This document shows positions 22,002 to 31,330 of a DNA stretch of 64,000 nt, in pieces; the stretch's first letter is position 1, and each line of letters starts with the position of its first letter. Source of the DNA: Patescibacteria group bacterium. Lineage in GTDB: Bacteria > Patescibacteriota > Microgenomatia > UBA1406 > GWC2-37-13. The stretch is taken from the NCBI GenBank assembly GCA_026004455.1, contig BPJE01000002.1, forward strand, positions 131,207 to 195,206, in the 5' to 3' direction. The notes under the pieces are model-generated. The model was given only the letters and a program-made list of their open reading frames with translations, ran no database searches and had not been told where the DNA came from. The translations under genes and the position numbers were made by a program.

Positions 22002-22685
22002 TTAAACAACTAATCTTAATAACCCTCCAATTAATAATAATATTACTCCTGGTATAGAAAATTTTACTACATTTTCAAAAATTCCTGTTTTTGGTAAAGT
22101 TGAATTAGTTGGAGTTGGATAAATTAAATTAGAACTTTCAGCGTTATTATTACTTGTGTTATTGGTATTATTTGTATTGTTTGTATTATCTTCTTTAACC
22201 GAAATAGAAATACTTGGGTTTTGTCCACAATCTAAAATATTAGTGGTGTCAATATCTGCTTTAACAATTTTAGACGAAGAACAATTTAAACTAATAGTAG
22301 TTGATCCACTATTTTTTGTCTTAAAATTTATTGTAGCAATTGTTCCTGATCCTGTTTTTGTTACACCTGGATCATCAACCATTCCAGCAATATATATTTG
22401 ATTATCGGTTGAAGTTTCTTTAATAACAGTTGGAAAAAAACCACCGTTACTAACTGATTCAACTTGAAGATAATTTGCATCATAATTAAGATATATATCA
22501 GTCGATCTTACTTCATCATTACCTACATCAATATTTACTTGCAGAGAAAAAATTTCATTATTATTAACAGAAATATTTGTTTTATCAAAATTTATTATTG
22601 CCGCAAAAACAATACCTTCTCTCAAAAAAGGGAGAAAAAAAAGAAAGAAAAAAATAATTGTAATTTCATAAAAAATTTTTTTCAT
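22002..22685 (-). CDS. Secreted cohesin-domain protein with LPKTG anchor
   Basis: 227 residues. A signal peptide is followed by a cohesin-type domain with the family run NNEIFSLQVNIDVGNDEVRS, YLNYDANYLQVESVSNGGFF, IAGMVDDPG and GTIATINFKTKNSG. An Asn/Thr/Ser linker (NNTNNTNNTSNNN) leads to LPKTG and a final hydrophobic helix. The LPKTG plus helix looks like a sortase signal, though the positive tail is only one Arg and no sortase lies nearby. Cohesins bind dockerins; a dockerin protein is encoded two genes upstream. Confidence 0.85.
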   Translation of the reverse strand: MKKIFYEITIIFFFLFFLPFLREGIVFAAIINFDKTNISVNNNEIFSLQVNIDVGNDEVRSTDIYLNYDANYLQVESVSNGGFFPTVIKETSTDNQIYIAGMVDDPGVTKTGSGTIATINFKTKNSGSTTISLNCSSSKIVKADIDTTNILDCGQNPSISISVKEDNTNNTNNTNNTSNNNAESSNLIYPTPTNSTLPKTGIFENVVKFSIPGVILLLIGGLLRLVV

Positions 22686-22815
22686 TAATTTTAATGATAA
22701 AAAAAATTTTTGGATAAATCAATTTTTTCTAGTTTTTATCTTTAATTTAATAAAAAAAATAGATTTAATTAATTTTTATATTAAAAAATTTTATTAATTT
22801 CTTTATTAATAATTA

Positions 22816-23421
22816 TTACTTATTAAAAATTTTTAAACTTTCTGGCAATTTTGGATAAAAAACTTCGTTTTTTTCGTTAACAAAGAATGTCTTTCGATTT
22901 TTGTAATTAGAAACTATTTCTATACTAGAATTGATTTGATTTAAAGGTAAAAATTGAATTGTAATAATATCAGTTTGATTAAAATAAATAGGCTCATCTA
23001 TGTTTAAATTTTTAACTAAAGTTATATTTAAATAGTTATCACTTAAAGATGAATAACTAATAAATCGATTATCAACTGATTTAGCACTTAAAAATTTAAG
23101 ATTTTTTTTATCAAACTTTATTACTAACTCAAATCCAACCACTTGTTTATCTTCTGAACTAGCATTAATTACAATATTAAAAGGAGAATTTATAACAAAA
23201 TTTTTATTTTCTAACTTAAAGTTTAGATTACCTTTTGTTGGTGGAATAAAGATAGTTGGAGAAATAGTTTGCTTAGTAAAATTTTGTTTTTCTTCTTTTT
23301 TTAACCAAAAATTTTTTGAAAAAAAAATTAATATAAAAAGAAAAATAGTAATTAAAACAAAAAAAATCCCTCTTTTTTTATATTTATTAAATTGATTTTG
23401 ATTATTAATTTGTTCATTCAT
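22816..23421 (-). CDS. Membrane-anchored cohesin-like protein
   Basis: 201 residues. An N-terminal anchor (FFVLITIFLFILIFFS) precedes a beta-sandwich resembling a cohesin: FVINSPFNIVINASSEDKQ, VVGFELVIKFDKKNLKFLSAK and IITIQFLPLNQI. It is more divergent than the neighbouring cohesin. As an N-terminally anchored version it would display the domain outside the membrane. It lies 44 bp after the dockerin gene on the same strand. Confidence 0.7.
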   Translation of the reverse strand: MNEQINNQNQFNKYKKRGIFFVLITIFLFILIFFSKNFWLKKEEKQNFTKQTISPTIFIPPTKGNLNFKLENKNFVINSPFNIVINASSEDKQVVGFELVIKFDKKNLKFLSAKSVDNRFISYSSLSDNYLNITLVKNLNIDEPIYFNQTDIITIQFLPLNQINSSIEIVSNYKNRKTFFVNEKNEVFYPKLPESLKIFNK

Positions 23422-23465
23422 AGCAATTTCTAAAACTTATAAAATAAATTACTTTATTCTTTACT

Positions 23466-26201
23466 TTACTCTTCATCGTTTTTAATTGATAAAGCTGCAA
23501 TAACGGCTGAGTAATCTTGAGTGTCAACTTTTCCATCAAGATTTAAATCCGCAATAGCCAAAACTTGTTCATCTGTTTTTCCTAAATTATTACGTATATA
23601 TGAAATATCTAAAGCATCAACTACCCCATCTTGAGAACCATTTACTGGTAAATCGCCAACTAATAAATATATTTTTGAAAAATCCAAGATATTAACTCCT
23701 CCTGAAAGCGTAATTTTTCCAGCAAAACAACGATAAGTTCCTGGCCATGTTTCATTAGGATTATCATCACAAATTCTTTTTTGAATATGTTTTGGACCTT
23801 TAATTAAAATATAATAGTTTGATCCCGGAATAACTTCACTAGGAAGATTAAATGATTTCTCCCAAATAAATGGTTCTGTATCTTTATTACGATTATTAGT
23901 AATACTAAAATTTTCTTCAACAGAAACTGTTTGCGCTAAACTTCCTCCTCCAACTTTTATCTTTATTTTAAATGTTTTTTGATTATCTTCTTGTGGTTGT
24001 GTCATTATTCCTTGAAATTTCAATTTAAGATTTAGATTAACTAAATCTGAAGCAACAATGGTTGGTGTTGGAGTTTGAATTGGAGTGTTAGTAGCATTAG
24101 GACGAGGAGTTGCGGTTGGAGTTTGAATTGGAGTGTTAGTAGCATTAGGACGAGGAGTTGCGGTTGGAGTTTGAATTGGAGTGTTAGTAGCATTAGGACG
24201 AGGAGTTGCAGTTGGTGAATTGTTTGCAGGCGTAGGAGTTGCAGTTGGTGAATTGTTTGCAGGCGTAGGAGTTGCAGTTGGTGAATTGTTTGCAGGCGTA
24301 GGAGTTAGTGTAGGAGTTAAAATGTTAATTAATTCTGAAGTAATCTCTACCCATGCTAGAGTTTGTTTTCCAGAAGCATCATAATTATCTGGTAAATTAA
24401 GCCAATCTTGATCTGCGTATGTATTAAACCAACCATTAGCTGGAATTGTTTTGTTTAAAGTTGCAATTAATTGACCATTAGTTTTTCCAGCGCCATTTGA
24501 GGCACTGTAAACTTTAATAGTTACATTAGCCTGAGAATTATTTGGGTTTACTAAAAAAATATCATTCCATTGAGTATTACTCGTTTGACCTATTGGCCAA
24601 TTTCTAGCAATAACAGTTGAATAAAAAGTTTGCGATTTTTGAGATATTAAATTAGTATCAAATAAAGACAAAGATGGACTATTATATTGATTACCTTGAT
24701 TTAAACGAAAACGATTAGTGCCAATGATTGGAACATTTGAATTAATCTCTACCCATGCTAGAGTTTGTTTTCCAGAAGCATCATAATTATCTGGTAAATT
24801 AAGCCAATCTTGATCTGCGTATGTATTAAACCAACCATTAGCTGGAATTGTTTTGTTTAAAGTTGCAATTAATTGACCATTAGTTTTTCCAGCGCCATTT
24901 GAGGCACTGTAAACTTTAATAGTTACATTAGCCTGAGAATTATTTGGGTTTACTAAAAAAATATCATTCCATTGAGTATTACTCGTTTGACCTATTGGCC
25001 AATTTCTAGCAATAACAGTTGAATAAAAAGTTTGCGATTTTTGAGATATTAAATTAGTATCAAATAAAGACAAAGATGGACTATTATATTGATTACCTTG
25101 ATTTAAACGAAAACGATTAGTGCCAATGATTGGAACATTTGAATTAATCTCTACCCATGCTAGAGTTTGTTTTCCAGAAGCATCATAATTATCTGGTAAA
25201 TTAAGCCAATCTTGATCTGCGTATGTATTAAACCAACCATTAGCTGGAATTGTTTTGTTTAAAGTTGCAATTAATTGACCATTAGTTTTTCCAGCGCCAT
25301 TTGAGGCACTGTAAACTTTAATAGTTACATTAGCCTGAGAATTATTTGGGTTTACTAAAAAAATATCATTCCATTGAGTATTACTCGTTTGACCTATTGG
25401 CCAATTTCTAGCAATAACAGTTGAATAAAAAGTTTGCGATTTTTGAGATATTAAATTAGTATCAAATAAAGACAAAGATGGACTATTATATTGATTACCT
25501 TGATTTAAACGAAAACGATTAGTGCCAATGATTGGAACATTTGAATTAATCTCTACCCATGCTAGAGTTTGTTTTCCAGAAGCATCATAATTATCTGGTA
25601 AATTAAGCCAATCTTGATCTGCGTATGTATTAAACCAACCATTAGCTGGAATTGTTTTGTTTAAAGTTGCAATTAATTGACCATTAGTTTTTCCAGCGCC
25701 ATTTGAGGCACTGTAAACTTTAATAGTTACATTAGCCTGAGAATTATTTGGGTTTACTAAAAAAATATCATTCCATTGAGTATTACTCGTTTGACCTATT
25801 GGCCAATTTCTAGCAATAACAGTTGAATAAAAAGTTTGCGATTTTTGAGATATTAAATTAGTATCAAATAAAGACAAAGATGGACTATTATATTGATTAC
25901 CTTGATTTAAACGAAAACGATTAGTGCCAATGATTAAAGCTGGTGAAGATGAATAATTGACACAGGAACATAGAGATGCATTTCCTACTTGAATATTTCC
26001 ACATATTAAACCATCAGGGCAATCTCCACCACATATTCCATTAGCAGTTGAACCACATGGATAGCTTGCTTTTGATTTGTAAAGATTTTTATTTATATAA
26101 ACAAAAAATAATAAAACGGAAATTAAGCCGATAAAAACTATTATTAATATTTTGATATTATTTAATTTTTTAAAAAAAGAAATTATATTATTATAAATCA
26201 T
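23466..26201 (-). CDS. Dockerin-containing surface protein with four near-identical 134-aa modules
   Basis: 911 residues. An N-terminal anchor (LIVFIGLISVLLFFVY) and a short Cys-rich piece (CGGDCPDGLICG) are followed by four ~134-residue beta-rich modules that look identical (each with GTNRFRLNQGNQYNSPSLSL and ANGWFNTYADQDWLN). Then come TPTP linkers (three ANNSPTATPTP and three RPNATNTPIQTP units), a further beta domain, and a C-terminal dockerin with two calcium-binding repeats (GVVDALDISYIRNNLG and DLNLDGKVDTQDYSAV). The dockerin should dock onto cohesins such as those encoded downstream. The start overlaps the 281-aa gene by 4 bp. The modules are not a family I recognise. Confidence 0.85.
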   Translation of the reverse strand: MIYNNIISFFKKLNNIKILIIVFIGLISVLLFFVYINKNLYKSKASYPCGSTANGICGGDCPDGLICGNIQVGNASLCSCVNYSSSPALIIGTNRFRLNQGNQYNSPSLSLFDTNLISQKSQTFYSTVIARNWPIGQTSNTQWNDIFLVNPNNSQANVTIKVYSASNGAGKTNGQLIATLNKTIPANGWFNTYADQDWLNLPDNYDASGKQTLAWVEINSNVPIIGTNRFRLNQGNQYNSPSLSLFDTNLISQKSQTFYSTVIARNWPIGQTSNTQWNDIFLVNPNNSQANVTIKVYSASNGAGKTNGQLIATLNKTIPANGWFNTYADQDWLNLPDNYDASGKQTLAWVEINSNVPIIGTNRFRLNQGNQYNSPSLSLFDTNLISQKSQTFYSTVIARNWPIGQTSNTQWNDIFLVNPNNSQANVTIKVYSASNGAGKTNGQLIATLNKTIPANGWFNTYADQDWLNLPDNYDASGKQTLAWVEINSNVPIIGTNRFRLNQGNQYNSPSLSLFDTNLISQKSQTFYSTVIARNWPIGQTSNTQWNDIFLVNPNNSQANVTIKVYSASNGAGKTNGQLIATLNKTIPANGWFNTYADQDWLNLPDNYDASGKQTLAWVEITSELINILTPTLTPTPANNSPTATPTPANNSPTATPTPANNSPTATPRPNATNTPIQTPTATPRPNATNTPIQTPTATPRPNATNTPIQTPTPTIVASDLVNLNLKLKFQGIMTQPQEDNQKTFKIKIKVGGGSLAQTVSVEENFSITNNRNKDTEPFIWEKSFNLPSEVIPGSNYYILIKGPKHIQKRICDDNPNETWPGTYRCFAGKITLSGGVNILDFSKIYLLVGDLPVNGSQDGVVDALDISYIRNNLGKTDEQVLAIADLNLDGKVDTQDYSAVIAALSIKNDEE
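24341..25935 (-). repeat. Four tandem 402-bp repeats
   Basis: The unit recurs with an exact 402-bp period (starts at 24341, 24743, 25145, 25547), and I saw no differences between copies apart from the outer edges. 402 bp is 134 codons, so copy number can change without breaking the frame. Lack of divergence means very recent amplification or ongoing gene conversion; the true copy number could differ from this assembly. Confidence 0.95.
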
Positions 26202-27043
26202 AAAAAATCAAAAAATTTTATAACAATTTCAGAGTACTTACCCAATCCTATACCAATATATAATTTTTTATTCTCAAAAAATTTTGAACTTTTATCTTGA
26301 TTTTCAAATAATCTTATTTTATATAAATTTAAATTTTTATTCTTCTCTATTTTTGAATCAAATCTTTTATTATCATAATTAACAAAATTATTCTTATCAT
26401 AAAAAAATAAATAATCTTTGTCAATATCTATTAATAAAATAAATTCATAAACAGATTCCTCCTTGCTTCTTAAGGGAATCTTTATGCAAATATTACATTC
26501 TTTATTATCGTTTTTGATCTGAATATCTAATCTTTTTTCACTATCAATTCCAAAATATATTTCTTTTAACCCAACCCACCACTTATAATCACTTTCTCCT
26601 AATTTGCTAGCAAAAGAAATACCCCCACCTTCTTTTCCATTTGTATTAAAAACAATTCTTACTGCAAATAAATTATCTAATTTTATTGGAAATTTATCAT
26701 CTACATTATTAAACCAAATATTAGAATTATTTTTTATACGCAATAATTTATTTTTATAATAATATTCAACATTCTTTTTATTTTTAATTAAACTCTCAAT
26801 TATGTTAATTTTACTTTTAAGATTTAACTCGTTGTTTTCATATTTTTCTATTATTCTATCAACACTATTGAAAATCATTTCTCTTTCTTGAATTAAACTA
26901 TATTCTTTAACTAGATCATTCGAATAATGATTATCTTTATTAAAAATAGTATTATTATTTGTAATTAAAGTTGATAGAATATAACTTGCATATAATATTA
27001 AAAGAATTAAAATAAAAAAATCTTTTTTTTTATCATTAATCAT
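26198..27043 (-). CDS. Membrane-anchored protein of unknown family
   Basis: 281 residues: an N-terminal hydrophobic helix (FFILILLILYASYILSTLI), a charged helical stretch, and a C-terminal beta-rich half (NTNGKEGGGISFASKL, WWVGLKEIYFGIDSEKRLDI, YIGIGLGKYSEIVIKFF) that could be a lectin-like jelly roll. It is the first gene of the cohesin/dockerin operon, and its start lies 8 bp from the start of the divergent polysaccharide operon. Confidence 0.6.
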   Translation of the reverse strand: MINDKKKDFFILILLILYASYILSTLITNNNTIFNKDNHYSNDLVKEYSLIQEREMIFNSVDRIIEKYENNELNLKSKINIIESLIKNKKNVEYYYKNKLLRIKNNSNIWFNNVDDKFPIKLDNLFAVRIVFNTNGKEGGGISFASKLGESDYKWWVGLKEIYFGIDSEKRLDIQIKNDNKECNICIKIPLRSKEESVYEFILLIDIDKDYLFFYDKNNFVNYDNKRFDSKIEKNKNLNLYKIRLFENQDKSSKFFENKKLYIGIGLGKYSEIVIKFFDFL

Positions 27044-27051
27044 AATAAAAA

Positions 27052-28473
27052 ATGAGTGAAAAAAATAATTTTATTTATCAATACTTAATTATATTATTTT
27101 TTTTATTTTTCACTTTAATTTTTAATCCAAATAATAAAATATTTTTTTTACATTCAATTATTTTTTGTTTTGTATTATTTATTTTGAATAGACATAAAAT
27201 TGCACCTGCTTTATTTATTTCATTCTTTATTACTTCATATTTACCTATCGGAAAAAAATTTATTTATCAAATATTAGATTTAAGTTATTTTTCATATCTT
27301 AAAGAAGAATATCCTTTAGGTCTTGTTGAAGAAATATCCCTAAATATAAGCGATATTTTTTTTATTTTTATTTTATTTCACTTAGCAAGAGATGTGTTTA
27401 TAAAAAAAATTAATATTTTTAAATTATTTAATAAAGCATTATTATTTCTTAGCGTTTTTATAATAATGTCAATAATTTCATCTATTATTAAATCGCCAAA
27501 CTTTTTATTTTCACTATATAAATTATCTTTTTTTATAAAAATTTTAGTTATCTATTTTTATTTAAAAGTAAATTCCAAAAGTTTATCTAAAAGAAATTTT
27601 ATTGACCTAATTATTATAATCGCTTTTTTTCAATCTTATCTAGCTATTTTGCAATTTTTTAATAACGCTCCTTTTGGAAAATCAATTGAAAGTATTCATA
27701 ATATTGAAATATTTGGAAAAGTAGTTGATGAATTTTATTTTTATTATCGACCTACTGGTACATTTCAACACGCAAATTTTTTAGGTGGATTTTTATTAAT
27801 TGCAATTTCATTAATAATTTATAATATTTTTTACCTTAAAACAAGAAATTTTTTTACATTAATTACATTAATTATCTCATTAATAACTCTATTAATCACA
27901 TTAAGCAGGTCATCTTTTTATTCTCTAATACTTTTTTTGTTTTTGATTATAATAAGTGAAAGAAAAAGAATAAGTTCTTTAGTTATAAAATTAAAAAAAA
28001 TAAATAAAATCTTAATTTGTATAATTTTATTTTTCATCACTATTGTTTTTTCAGTCCCTTTGTTTAGATTGTTAAATATCTTTGCTGCTTTTTCGTCCTC
28101 AGGCGGATTTTATACAAGATTTAATCAAGCTATAGAAACTTTTAAATTAATTTTATTAAATCCTATTTTTGGTGTAGGTCCAGGATTTTCTGTTGTTGAA
28201 GCAATAAAAATCAATCCTAACGGGATTTTTTCTTCTTTTCCATCATCAGTTCACAACTTTTATTTACTAACTGCTGTTGAAAATGGATTAATCGCATTTT
28301 TCTTTTTCTTTTTATTTTTATTTTTTCTATTAAAAGATTTATTATTAAAAGAAAAAATTATAAGTTTTGTTTTAATTTCTGCTATTTTTTATGGTCTTTT
28401 TCAACCAACAATAATAATCTCAGAATTATTTTTTCTTTATGCTATAATTAAAAAAAATGAAAAATATTTTTAA
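27052..28473 (+). CDS. O-antigen polymerase/ligase-like protein (Wzy/WaaL)
   Basis: 473 residues with about 11-12 hydrophobic helices. The family motifs are present: GTFQHANFLGGFLLIAIS, TLSRSSFYSL and, in the large outer loop, GVGPGFSVVE followed by SSVHNFYLLTAVENG. It polymerises or ligates glycan units at the outer face of the membrane. First gene of the plus-strand polysaccharide operon; it overlaps the next gene by 17 bp. A second such protein is at 39902. Confidence 0.85.
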   Translation: MSEKNNFIYQYLIILFFLFFTLIFNPNNKIFFLHSIIFCFVLFILNRHKIAPALFISFFITSYLPIGKKFIYQILDLSYFSYLKEEYPLGLVEEISLNISDIFFIFILFHLARDVFIKKINIFKLFNKALLFLSVFIIMSIISSIIKSPNFLFSLYKLSFFIKILVIYFYLKVNSKSLSKRNFIDLIIIIAFFQSYLAILQFFNNAPFGKSIESIHNIEIFGKVVDEFYFYYRPTGTFQHANFLGGFLLIAISLIIYNIFYLKTRNFFTLITLIISLITLLITLSRSSFYSLILFLFLIIISERKRISSLVIKLKKINKILICIILFFITIVFSVPLFRLLNIFAAFSSSGGFYTRFNQAIETFKLILLNPIFGVGPGFSVVEAIKINPNGIFSSFPSSVHNFYLLTAVENGLIAFFFFFLFLFFLLKDLLLKEKIISFVLISAIFYGLFQPTIIISELFFLYAIIKKNEKYF

Positions 28474-29281
28474 ATTAAAATTTAAAAAAATAACTTTTTT
28501 AGATTTGTTTATTTTTCTAGCATTATTATCTTTATTTATTTTTCTATTCATAAGATTATTTAGAAAATCAGAATTCTTAGATATTGTTTTAAAAATATAT
28601 CAAGATGAATGGTTTATTGAAAAATTAAAACCAGGAATTAAAGAAAAAAATATAATGGGACAAACAATGGCAGAACTTATAAATATAAAAACTTATCCAA
28701 CTTCAGATCAAAAAAAGTGGGCTCATCTTCGAATAAAATTAAAAGCTGTTTATACTCCCGGTGACAATTCTTACACTTATAAAAATAAAAAAATTCTTAT
28801 TGGAAATAATCTTGAATTTTATATGAATAATCTTTTAATAGATGGCACAGTTTTGAAAATAAACGATAAAAAAAATAAAAACCAATTTAAAATTTACGCT
28901 AAAGGACAAATAATTGATATCAATCCTGCATTTCCTAATACTGAAGGAGTATCAGAATATTTAGCAAATTCAATTAAAGAACACGAAATAATGAAAGACT
29001 CTCTTGGTTCACCTGTTATTGAAATCAAAAAAAAAGAGGTCTTTGACGCAAAAATGGTTACAGTAGATCAATATGGAAACACGAAAATATCTGTAAATCC
29101 TTTAAGAAAAGATGTTTACCTTGATTTAATAATTTATGCTGACAAAATAGGTCAATATTATTATCTTTTTGGTGATGAAAACTTTCCAATAATCATTGGT
29201 AATGGAATTCCTTTTACTACTAAAAACAATTGGGTTTTTTTTACTATTACTAATATAGAAAAAATTGAGAATAATAAATGA
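28457..29281 (+). CDS. Single-TM protein, possibly DUF4330-like
   Basis: 274 residues. Basic N-terminus, one TM helix (FLDLFIFLALLSLFIFLFI), then a beta-rich outer domain (HLRIKLKAVYTPGDNSYTYK, KILIGNNLEFYMNNLLIDG). The arrangement recalls DUF4330 proteins found near polysaccharide genes, but the match is weak. It overlaps both neighbours, so it is translated with the glycan operon. Confidence 0.55.
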   Translation: MKNIFKLKFKKITFLDLFIFLALLSLFIFLFIRLFRKSEFLDIVLKIYQDEWFIEKLKPGIKEKNIMGQTMAELINIKTYPTSDQKKWAHLRIKLKAVYTPGDNSYTYKNKKILIGNNLEFYMNNLLIDGTVLKINDKKNKNQFKIYAKGQIIDINPAFPNTEGVSEYLANSIKEHEIMKDSLGSPVIEIKKKEVFDAKMVTVDQYGNTKISVNPLRKDVYLDLIIYADKIGQYYYLFGDENFPIIIGNGIPFTTKNNWVFFTITNIEKIENNK

Positions 29282-30429
29282 AGGAAAAAGTTGTATTAAT
29301 ACCCTTACATTTGACACTAAATTATCCTTGTGATTATATTGATCAAACAGCAAAAATTTTATCTAAAAAAAATCTTGTTATTCTTTATGATTTTAATAAT
29401 CTAGTTTCTTGGAAAAAAATAATTAATTTAAAAAAACATTTTTTAATAATTAAAAAAAATCTTAAATTGATAAAAAATAAAAATAAAGGTATTGTATATT
29501 TTCAATCACCCGCTTTATTGCCATTTCAAAAAAATTCAATTATAAGCTCAGTTAATAAGTTATTAGGTTTTATTTTTATTTCTTTTTTATTATTTATTTT
29601 TAAAAAAAAATTAATTATCTGGCAGTTTTTTCCTCTAGCAACATCAAGATTAATTAAATTAATTTTTAATCAAAAATACATTTATGACTGTGTTGATTAT
29701 TTAGATATAGAAATTCATGGACAAAAAGTAATTAATGAAGAAAAAAAACTAATTAAATTAGCTGATTATATTGCTTTTAATTCCAAACCACTATACAAAA
29801 AAAAATTACTAGAAAATAAAATATTGAAAAATAAAAAAACAATTATTACTGTATGTGGTACTAATTATCCACTATTTAATCTAAAACCTGAGTTAAATAA
29901 AAACAATATCGCAATCATTTATGGTGTTTTAGATTATAGACTAAATACATTATTAATTTTAAAAACAATTAAAAAACTCTTTGACTGGCATTTTTACATT
30001 TTAGGGCCAATTCAAAAACAAGGGAGAGAGGCTATCTCAAATAATTTTTCTAAAATAATTCAACAAGAAAATGTGAAGTATTTTGGGCACATACCGAAAA
30101 ACAATCTTAAAGAATACTTAAAAAAAGCCAAAGTCGGACTTGTGCCATATAATACAAAATTTAACTTTGTTAAATATTCTAATCCAATGAAGGTTTACGA
30201 ATATCTTGCCGCTGGTATTCCCGTTGTTTCAACTAAAATATTATCCTTAGAAAAATATCCAAAAGATATTATTTTTACAACAAATAATGTTAATGACTTT
30301 ATTAATGCTATAAAAAGATTAACTAATGATTGGAATATCGAAAAAATAAAAAAAGCAAAAAAAATCGCTAAAAATAATAGTTGGGAAAATAAAATAAAAA
30401 TTATTCTTAAAAATATTAATATTAACTAA
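29278..30429 (+). CDS. GT4-like glycosyltransferase
   Basis: 383 residues, GT-B fold. The C-terminal half has the donor-binding layout: IAIIYGVLDYRLNTLLILK, HFYILGPIQKQ, VKYFGHIPKNNLKEYLKKAKVGLVPY and YSNPMKVYEYLAAGIPVVST. The N-terminal half is divergent, with one hydrophobic stretch. ATGA overlap with the preceding gene. Donor and acceptor unknown. Confidence 0.85.
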   Translation: MKEKVVLIPLHLTLNYPCDYIDQTAKILSKKNLVILYDFNNLVSWKKIINLKKHFLIIKKNLKLIKNKNKGIVYFQSPALLPFQKNSIISSVNKLLGFIFISFLLFIFKKKLIIWQFFPLATSRLIKLIFNQKYIYDCVDYLDIEIHGQKVINEEKKLIKLADYIAFNSKPLYKKKLLENKILKNKKTIITVCGTNYPLFNLKPELNKNNIAIIYGVLDYRLNTLLILKTIKKLFDWHFYILGPIQKQGREAISNNFSKIIQQENVKYFGHIPKNNLKEYLKKAKVGLVPYNTKFNFVKYSNPMKVYEYLAAGIPVVSTKILSLEKYPKDIIFTTNNVNDFINAIKRLTNDWNIEKIKKAKKIAKNNSWENKIKIILKNININ

Positions 30430-30430
30430 A

Positions 30431-30886
30431 ATGAAAATCGGAATTATTTCTTCACCAGGAGGACATATATTTCAGCTTATTCAAATAATGCCAATTTTAA
30501 AAAAATTCGATAGATTTTGGATAACAAAAAATGAAATAGATACTAAATATTATCTAAAAAAAGAAAAAATTTATTATGCCTTTTTCCCAGAATCAAGAAA
30601 TTTTATAAATCTAATTAAGAATACTTTTTTAGCTTTTAAAATATTAAAAAAAGAAAAACCAAAAATATTAATTAGTAGCGGTGCTGGAATTGCCATACCA
30701 TTTTTTATTGTTGGTAAAATATTTTTTAAAACTAAGTTAGTATTCATAGAACCTTATGACTTCGTGGCATATCCATCATTAACAGGTAAAATTTTGTATA
30801 ATTTAGTTGATCTCTTTATAATTCAAAATAAAATTCAAAAAAAATGGTACAAGAAAGCAATATTATTAGAAAATCTAATATTTTGA
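30431..30886 (+). CDS. Alg14/PssD/EpsE-like glycosyltransferase subunit
   Basis: 151 residues. It begins MKIGIISSPGGHIFQL and has ILISSGAGIAIPFFIVGKIF and KLVFIEPYDFVAYPS, the pattern of the Alg14-like membrane subunit that recruits an Alg13-like catalytic partner. The partner is encoded next, overlapping by 43 bp. Together they would add the second sugar to a lipid-linked glycan. Confidence 0.88.
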   Translation: MKIGIISSPGGHIFQLIQIMPILKKFDRFWITKNEIDTKYYLKKEKIYYAFFPESRNFINLIKNTFLAFKILKKEKPKILISSGAGIAIPFFIVGKIFFKTKLVFIEPYDFVAYPSLTGKILYNLVDLFIIQNKIQKKWYKKAILLENLIF

Positions 30887-31329
30887 TCACTTTTGGTTTA
30901 ACTAATTTTAAATTCAATAGATTAATAGACAGTCTAAAAAAATTAAATATCTTTGAAAAAGAAAATAAACTATCACCAGAAGTATTTATTTATTTTATAA
31001 AAAATTCAAAAAAAATTATATCTCACGCTGGTCCGGGCACAATATATTTAATAACAAAAAATGCAAAATATATGCCATTAATTATTCCAAGAATGGCTAA
31101 ATTTAAAGAACACGTAGATGATCATCAAGTCTTTTTTGCCAAATTTTTAAGAAAAAAATTGCCTAAAAAATTAAAAAAATATATTGTTATAAAAGAAAAC
31201 ATAGATAAAGACTTAATAAATTATTTGAAAGAAAAACCAAAAAAAAATATTTTAAAAAAATATTTATTTAATAAATCCAAAAATTCTAAATCTAAAATAA
31301 TTTTTAATCAATTAATTAAAAATCTTTAA
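30844..31329 (+). CDS. Alg13/PssE-like glycosyltransferase catalytic subunit
   Basis: 161 residues, corresponding to the C-terminal GT28 half: ILITFGLTNFKFNRLIDSL, FIKNSKKIISHAGPGTIYL and LIIPRMAKFKEHVDDHQVFF. The HAGPGT and DDHQ motifs bind the UDP-sugar. It works with the Alg14-like subunit just upstream. The real start may be slightly internal, because the long overlap with that gene covers the first ~14 codons. Confidence 0.88.
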   Translation: MVQESNIIRKSNILITFGLTNFKFNRLIDSLKKLNIFEKENKLSPEVFIYFIKNSKKIISHAGPGTIYLITKNAKYMPLIIPRMAKFKEHVDDHQVFFAKFLRKKLPKKLKKYIVIKENIDKDLINYLKEKPKKNILKKYLFNKSKNSKSKIIFNQLIKNL

Positions 31330-31330
31330 T

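Noticed and set aside
24181-24384. Track ORF of 67 aa, glycine/valine repetitive
   Set aside because: Antisense translation of the TPTP linker repeats of the dockerin gene.
24341-25935. CRISPR-like or satellite array
   Set aside because: The periodic repeats are 402 bp, contiguous and in frame within one protein-coding gene.
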